NCBI RefSeq assembly: GCF_001638985.1
Contig: NW_017265134.1
Coordinates: 1 to 64,000, forward strand
Source of the DNA: Phycomyces blakesleeanus NRRL 1555(-)
Lineage: Eukaryota > Mucoromycota > Mucoromycetes > Mucorales > Phycomycetaceae
Direction of reading: 5' to 3'
Length of the DNA: 64,000 bases
Shown: positions 59,282-64,000 of the stretch, piece by piece
Layout of the letters: the number at the start of each line of letters is the position of its first letter
How positions within the stretch are numbered: the first letter of the stretch is position 1
Position numbers and translations under genes: made by a program
The notes under the pieces: generated by a model
Database searches by the model: none
Seen by the model: the letters and a program-made list of their open reading frames with translations, nothing else
What the model was told of the DNA's origin: nothing

Positions 59282-61534
59282 CACAGGCCGAATTCCGATC
59301 TCACATTCAGCAAGCAAAACGTCAGTCTTGGCATGTGTTTTGTCAGTCTATGGAACGTGATTTCAGCAAAGCAACGTCAAAAATAAAACAGTTAAAACGC
59401 CGTAGACAGCCACAACATACCTTCCAGCATTACGATGGACCAGCCGTAGCAGCAGCAACAATGTGTGACCATTTGGCAACAGTATATAGTGGACATATAC
59501 TTCCAGCAACCCGACCACCAGCACCAACAACGACTTATAACAGTGTGCCTTTTGCCTCTGATGACTCTCCATTTAACTCATCAATTGTGGAGGAATTCAT
59601 GCAATTTATGCCTAACCATAAGGCACCAGGGTCTGATCATATCAGAGCTGAAATGCTAAAACCTATCAAATCACTTATCTCACCTGTTCTTGCTTTGTTA
59701 TTTACAGTTTGCTGGCAATGGTCATATGTCCCAAGTCTTTGGCGCCAAGCACAAGTTTTCCCCATCTTCAAGAAGGGTAGTCCAACAGATCTGGCTAAAT
59801 ACCGGCCAATCTCCTTGACTTCTGTACTGCGTAAGCTTTTTGAGATGTGTATAGCCCCCAAGTTGCACAAGTACTCTCCTCCTTTGGATGTGGCTCAAGG
59901 TGGTTTTCGTCCTCGCCGTGGTGCTTTGGATCAAGCTCTCTGTCTCCATGATCTGATGAAAGCCTATTATCACCGTCATAAGCACTACCCTGTTGTTGCA
60001 TTTCTGGATATCAAGGCTGCCTATGATATAGTAGATCGACGAATCATCTGGCATGCTTTACAACAACGTGGCACTCCACCAGCCCTTTTGGGCCTCTTAG
60101 TTAATATGTTTGACAATGTCTCCATCTCCGTCCTTCTGGATAACTTTTCTTCACACTCGTTCTCACCTGCCACTGGGGTTCTCCAAGGTTCTGTTCTCAG
60201 TCCACATCTGTATTCAATATATATCAACTCCCTGCCCCCATTGCTCTGCACAGTTGCTCACTCACAAACTACAACCCATGTTCCATCACCCTCTCCTACC
60301 TCATTGGATGCATATAATGCTCTTCTTGCTCCTTCAGGTGTAGATGGCTTTGGACATATTCATTTCTCAACACCTATCAATTCTCTGCTCTTTGCCAACA
60401 ATGTAGCTATTTTTGGTTCTCTTTCAGACGTTCAGGCCATGCTAGACCTTGCCGCAGACCACTCTCTTACTCTTGGATATCGATGGAGCCCCACCAAATG
60501 TGAAGTTATATATCCCAAAACACGTGCAAGCTCGCCAGTTCCTCTTCTTTTATATGGTCAAGTTCTCCCTGCCACTGACCTGTTTATTTATCTGGGTGAT
60601 CCTTTTGCCAATAAGGGTATTTCTTCCAAGTCCATTGCCACTCATAGACGTTCTGGTACACTTGCTACAATGGCAACCCTAAACTCTGTTGGTGCTTGTC
60701 GTTCTGGTTTTTCTCTGCTGCTCAGTTCACGATTGTATAAGACCTTTGTCCGCCTAAAGTTTGAATATGGTTTGGCAATCTCCACTCTACTGAAACAAGA
60801 TATCAAAGTGCTGGAGTCCATTCAAGATAAGTGTCTTTGCATGATTGTTGGGGGGCATGCCACGTCCTCTACAATTGTGTTGAAGCACATCTGCAATCTG
60901 CCAAGTATGAAGTTTTGTGCCGATGCTCTTATGGCCAAGTTCTGTATAAGATCACGCTTTTTGCCGGCCCAGTGCCTTCTGTCTCTTTTGCACCGTCATC
61001 ATACCGTCTATTCTTCACTTGTCTCCTTGAGAAAAACCCATCTTCTGTCCAATCTCCCTCCAACACTCAAACTTCGAAGCCCTAGTGTCGTAAAAAATCA
61101 TTTTGAAAGCATTAGAGAAGCTGGATTTGCAACATTTCTCCAGTCCAATACGCAAGTTCTCATTCAAGCATGCCACCCAGTTCTTGGAGTTGATCCAATC
61201 TTGTTTTTGCCAGCCTCACGTGTGGAACGTGGCCGTTTGATTCGTTGGAGAATGGGATGGCTGCCAGGCAAACCAAAGGAATGTCCTTGTGGATCTGATC
61301 ACACCTCACGCCGCCATTTGTTGAATTGTCCACTTGTTCCTGCAACACTATTTGAACAGTTGCCTCAACCTGACCATGACCAGATACACAGACTTGATTT
61401 TGCCATCTCATCCTTGCCTTTGTCATCTCAAGAACCACGACATGCATACTGGATACCACTGCTGACTATTCTCTGGCACATAGATGTTATATGTAATCCT
61501 GATGGTAACTATTCATATGAGACTGAACATGGTG

Positions 61535-61957
61535 TGTGAAGTTTTATAGAATAAAATCAACAGTAAAAAGATTGAGACGTATATAAGAATACTTTGAGAC
61601 TGTATATAGGTTGTCTTTATTAAAGAATATAAAGCTGTCCTTTTTATATCAAAACACGATCTGCTTTGTCAGTCACATCTTAATTTCTTAAGTCTGAGTT
61701 CATTTAGATATTAGAGAGCTGGTACTGCTATGTTTATAATTTAATCTAATTGCAGTGTCCTCATATTAACTCAGTGCTTACTGAGCTGTCATAATTACAG
61801 TACTTACTGTAATTAATTATTGGTCTTATTGATTTACCATAAGTAAAATAAATAAAAATTATTCATTTGTTCTTGTAATGATAGCTGTTTTACTATAATA
61901 ATAGGAATATGTTCTTAGATGTAATAAATCCAACAACCAAGTGTCTGGATCACCACA
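61535..61957. repeat. Solo LTR in LINE C
   Basis: 423 bp from TGTGAAG to CACCACA, flanked by TGGTG on both sides. It sits near the ORF2 stop codon. It starts TG and ends CA but is unlike the chromovirus LTR, so it comes from another LTR family by recombination between two LTRs. It contains no coding sequence. Confidence 0.85.
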
Positions 61958-62311
61958 TGGTGCTCTTTGGATATAATTTAGACTTTTTCTTTTCTTTCAT
62001 AGCTCTTTACTTTTTATTGTTCTTTACTCTCTTTATCTCTCTTCTTTCTCTTTTGTCCTTTGCTGTCTGAAAAGTTCTTTGTTCTGCAATTCTGTTTCCT
62101 CCCTTTCACTGTTACAACTATTTTCACAGCTGCAAAGTGGAGAGCAGATTCAGCCATTAAAGCTAGTATGATTTGATCTTCTCTTTCCCCTCTCTTTTTT
62201 TTGTCTTTTATGATCCCTTGGGACTTTTTTATATTTTCTTTTTGTACTTTGGAGGCTATATGATCTATAGATTGCCAGCAATATCTCCTTTAATAAAATA
62301 TAATCTTTAAC

Positions 62312-62326
62312 CTGAGCCAAGAAGGC
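62312..62326. repeat. LINE target site / TSD copy 4
   Basis: CTGAGCCAAGAAGGC between LINE C and LINE D. Confidence 0.92.
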
Positions 62327-62545
62327 AGCTACATCCCCATATCTCTTTCATGTAAGCTACCATTACACAAGACATAACAAAAAAATTGGTTGCATCCATA
62401 CAAAAGCTTTATCAATCCGTCCTACATCTTGTTCAAAACGTTACATCCATTGTCAAAAACATTGCATCCATTACCACTGTTGCCTTATCTATTAGCAGAA
62501 AAAATTTCAGCCGATTCCGACAACTTTTCATTTTTGCGATCTCAA

Positions 62546-63457
62546 ATGTCAACATTGCTGCCATCCTCTGTCATGCAGGGAATGTCACCCGATCTTGCCT
62601 CATTTCTGGGGAACATGCAGGCCCAATTCATGTCACTACAACAACGTACCAATAAACTTGAATCTCTTGCCGCAACTAATGCTAGATTAACTACTCAATT
62701 AGTTAATGCGGAAAAGCTAATTGCTGATCTCAGATCTCAATTAGCATCTCAGGGCAATTGCCAAATTACAACAAATGCATCAATATCATCTGCACCAACC
62801 ACACCCAAGGAGCCTGGCACTGAGGCTTCTACATGGGCTACAACTGCTGCTGCTGCTCACAACCCTGTTGTTGTTCCTACTGCTCTTTCTGTTTGCAAGA
62901 CTCCAAGACCTCCTTCTGTTCACCGGGTTGCTGCTTCTGCTAGAATGTTTGCCATTCTCACTGGTCCCAAAGGATATCAATATATGTATATCCCACGTTC
63001 ACGTCGTCTCACAGATAGAGAAGTGCGCAACTCTTTGAAAACACTTGGTGTTGATACTGGCCGCATCTTGGATATCAATTTTCCTGCCAAGGATGTAGTT
63101 GGCATCCTAGTTCACAACCAGTATGCTGAGAAATTCCAGACCACTCTGACCACAGTTGCCATTGAGATCTTAGATGCGATTGACCCTTTGGATCCCAAAA
63201 ACATTGTAGATCCCAAATATAAGTCTCTTTCTGATTCAGAGCTAGAAGAAGTAGCTGCTGAACTTCATTCTGATCGTTGTCTGAAGGCTCTCAAGTATCT
63301 TTGTCCTCATGTTGCTGTTCCTGTTGGTCATTTCTTTTGTGATCAAGGCTGGATCTCTAAGGAAGATATTCCTGTTCATTCTGTTTCTGGTCCTGATGCT
63401 GGTATTCATGATTTCCAATCACCATCTCGTTGTACCTCTGTTGCAATGTCTGAATGA
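62546..63457 (+). CDS. LINE D ORF1 protein, 303 aa
   Basis: Starts MSTLLPSSVMQG, 12 codons longer than LINE B ORF1, and is otherwise nearly identical to it. It has the same coiled coil (about 30-75) and the same C-terminal domain. Differences include His for Arg, Leu for Pro and Cys for Arg (YLCPHVAV, PSRCTS), several of them CpG transitions. It ends MSE with the ATGA overlap to ORF2. Confidence 0.85.
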   Translation: MSTLLPSSVMQGMSPDLASFLGNMQAQFMSLQQRTNKLESLAATNARLTTQLVNAEKLIADLRSQLASQGNCQITTNASISSAPTTPKEPGTEASTWATTAAAAHNPVVVPTALSVCKTPRPPSVHRVAASARMFAILTGPKGYQYMYIPRSRRLTDREVRNSLKTLGVDTGRILDINFPAKDVVGILVHNQYAEKFQTTLTTVAIEILDAIDPLDPKNIVDPKYKSLSDSELEEVAAELHSDRCLKALKYLCPHVAVPVGHFFCDQGWISKEDIPVHSVSGPDAGIHDFQSPSRCTSVAMSE

Positions 63458-64000
63458 GTGAAATCTCATTAGGACTTTGGAATGCTAATGGTTTGCAGCC
63501 TCGTGCAATTTATGATGTTCTTCAACACTGTCACTCTCTACATATGCTTTTTATCACTGAAACATGGCTTCTCCCCCCATCTCGTCTCCTCACTTCTTGA
63601 TCCCAGATTCATCTTTATGTTTCACCTGTAGCTGGCAACTACAAAGGTTCTATGGGTGTTTCTGTTCTTATTTCTCCATCCTGTCCTTATCCTGTCACTC
63701 AGATTCCTATGTCATCTAATTATGCTTTGGCCATCAAGATTGGTTCCCTCAGAATTGTATGCCTGTACTTGCCGCCCTCTATGTCCACCCATGATGCTCT
63801 TGCAGTTCTCTCCTCCATTCCTTTGACCAATGACACTATTATATGTGGCGATTTTAATTCACGTTTGGGTTCACTTACTGGTGACTATGCTACTAACACT
63901 CGAGGTCTTGCTCTTTGTCAATGGTTAGAAGAACATGCTCTTACTGTTGTCAATGGCCAGCTCTCACCATGCACACCTACATTCATTTCATTCCACCAAA
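63454..64000 (+). pseudogene. LINE D ORF2, 5' part with nonsense codon
   Basis: Begins MSEISLGLWNANGL with endonuclease motifs ITETWL and CGDFNSR. TGA at 63598-63600 replaces the Trp codon TGG present in LINE B (TSWSQIHLY), so ORF2 would end after 48 residues. The remainder continues in frame to the window edge. Confidence 0.9.

Larger units (their letters stand above)
45139..61976 (+). pseudogene. LINE C ORF2, in fragments
   Basis: Fragments lie at 45139-45601, 52353-52951, 59287-61534 and 61963-61976, separated by the nested elements. Beyond the insertions there is an in-frame TGA at 52805-52807, where LINE A has CGA (Arg), and the RT catalytic LLFADDVAIFG has become LLFANNVAIFG (GACGAT to AACAAT). 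Several other Arg codons are changed to Cys or His. All catalytic capacity is lost. Confidence 0.93.
44001..62311 (+). mobile_element. LINE C: family-1 LINE split by three nested insertions
   Basis: Same ends as LINE A. It is interrupted by E3 (45602-52349, TSD TAT), a chromovirus (52952-59281, TSD CACAG) and a solo LTR (61535-61957, TSD TGGTG). Subtracting these elements with one TSD copy each from 18311 bp gives 4797 bp, exactly the length of LINE A. It also carries point damage, so it is an old, dead copy. Confidence 0.94.
62327..64000 (+). mobile_element. LINE D: family-2 LINE, 5' part, runs off the window
   Basis: Starts AGCTACATCCCC directly after the 15-bp target, with a 219-bp 5' UTR absent from LINE B, so it shows the longer family-2 5' end. 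ORF1 is open; ORF2 has a nonsense codon. The 3' part lies beyond 64000. Confidence 0.9.

Overview
This is a repeat-rich, AT-rich nuclear window from a fungus, most likely an early-diverging (Mucoromycota-type) one. The evidence is the short GT-AG introns of about 50-85 nt, Plavaka/CACTA-type transposases of a kind known mainly from fungi, a chromodomain Ty3/Gypsy element, and L1-like LINEs that recall those around Mucor centromeres. The lineage call is inference. The only clear host gene is one tRNA-Thr(AGU); everything else recognisable is satellite or transposon.

Layout. 1-8888 and 15773-22706 are one AT-rich 31-bp minisatellite array. It holds three near-identical copies of a roughly 2-kb diverged block and was split at 8888 by a DNA transposon. 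8889-15772 (E1) and 22707-30287 (E2) are large CACTA/Plavaka-like transposons, and a third (E3) lies at 45602-52349. All three share one architecture: a four-exon DDE transposase gene, a convergent four-exon coiled-coil accessory gene, and a divergent intron-studded unit with no evident reading frame that runs toward the other terminus. 30288-31943 is a broken Ty3/Gypsy pol. 31944-34462 is a Mutator-like element (MULE) with 37-bp terminal inverted repeats (TIRs) and a nearly intact transposase.

From 34599 to the right edge the window is a tRNA-Thr gene followed by a head-to-tail array of four LINEs (A-D, two families). Each LINE is separated from the next by the same 15-bp sequence, CTGAGCCAAGAAGGC, which is nucleotides 1-15 of the tRNA gene on the opposite strand. 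The first LINE abuts nucleotide 1 of the tRNA, so the tRNA stays intact while its target is duplicated and reused. LINE A is full length with both ORFs open. B is 5'-truncated. C carries three later insertions: E3 (3-bp target-site duplication, TSD), a 6.3-kb chromovirus (5-bp TSD) and a solo LTR (5-bp TSD). Removing them leaves exactly 4797 bp, the length of A. D has a nonsense codon and runs off the window.

How the parts work together: LINE ORF1 (coiled coil plus a probable RNA-binding domain) and ORF2 (AP endonuclease plus reverse transcriptase plus CCHC-like finger) overlap as ATGA, which suggests coupled translation. The chromovirus encodes Gag-PR-RT-RH-IN-chromodomain in one frame. The CACTA accessory protein is a plausible partner of the transposase, by analogy with TnpA/TnpD pairs. 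Older copies (C, D, E3) have lost function largely through C-to-T/G-to-A changes, many at CpG, including loss of both RT catalytic aspartates in LINE C.
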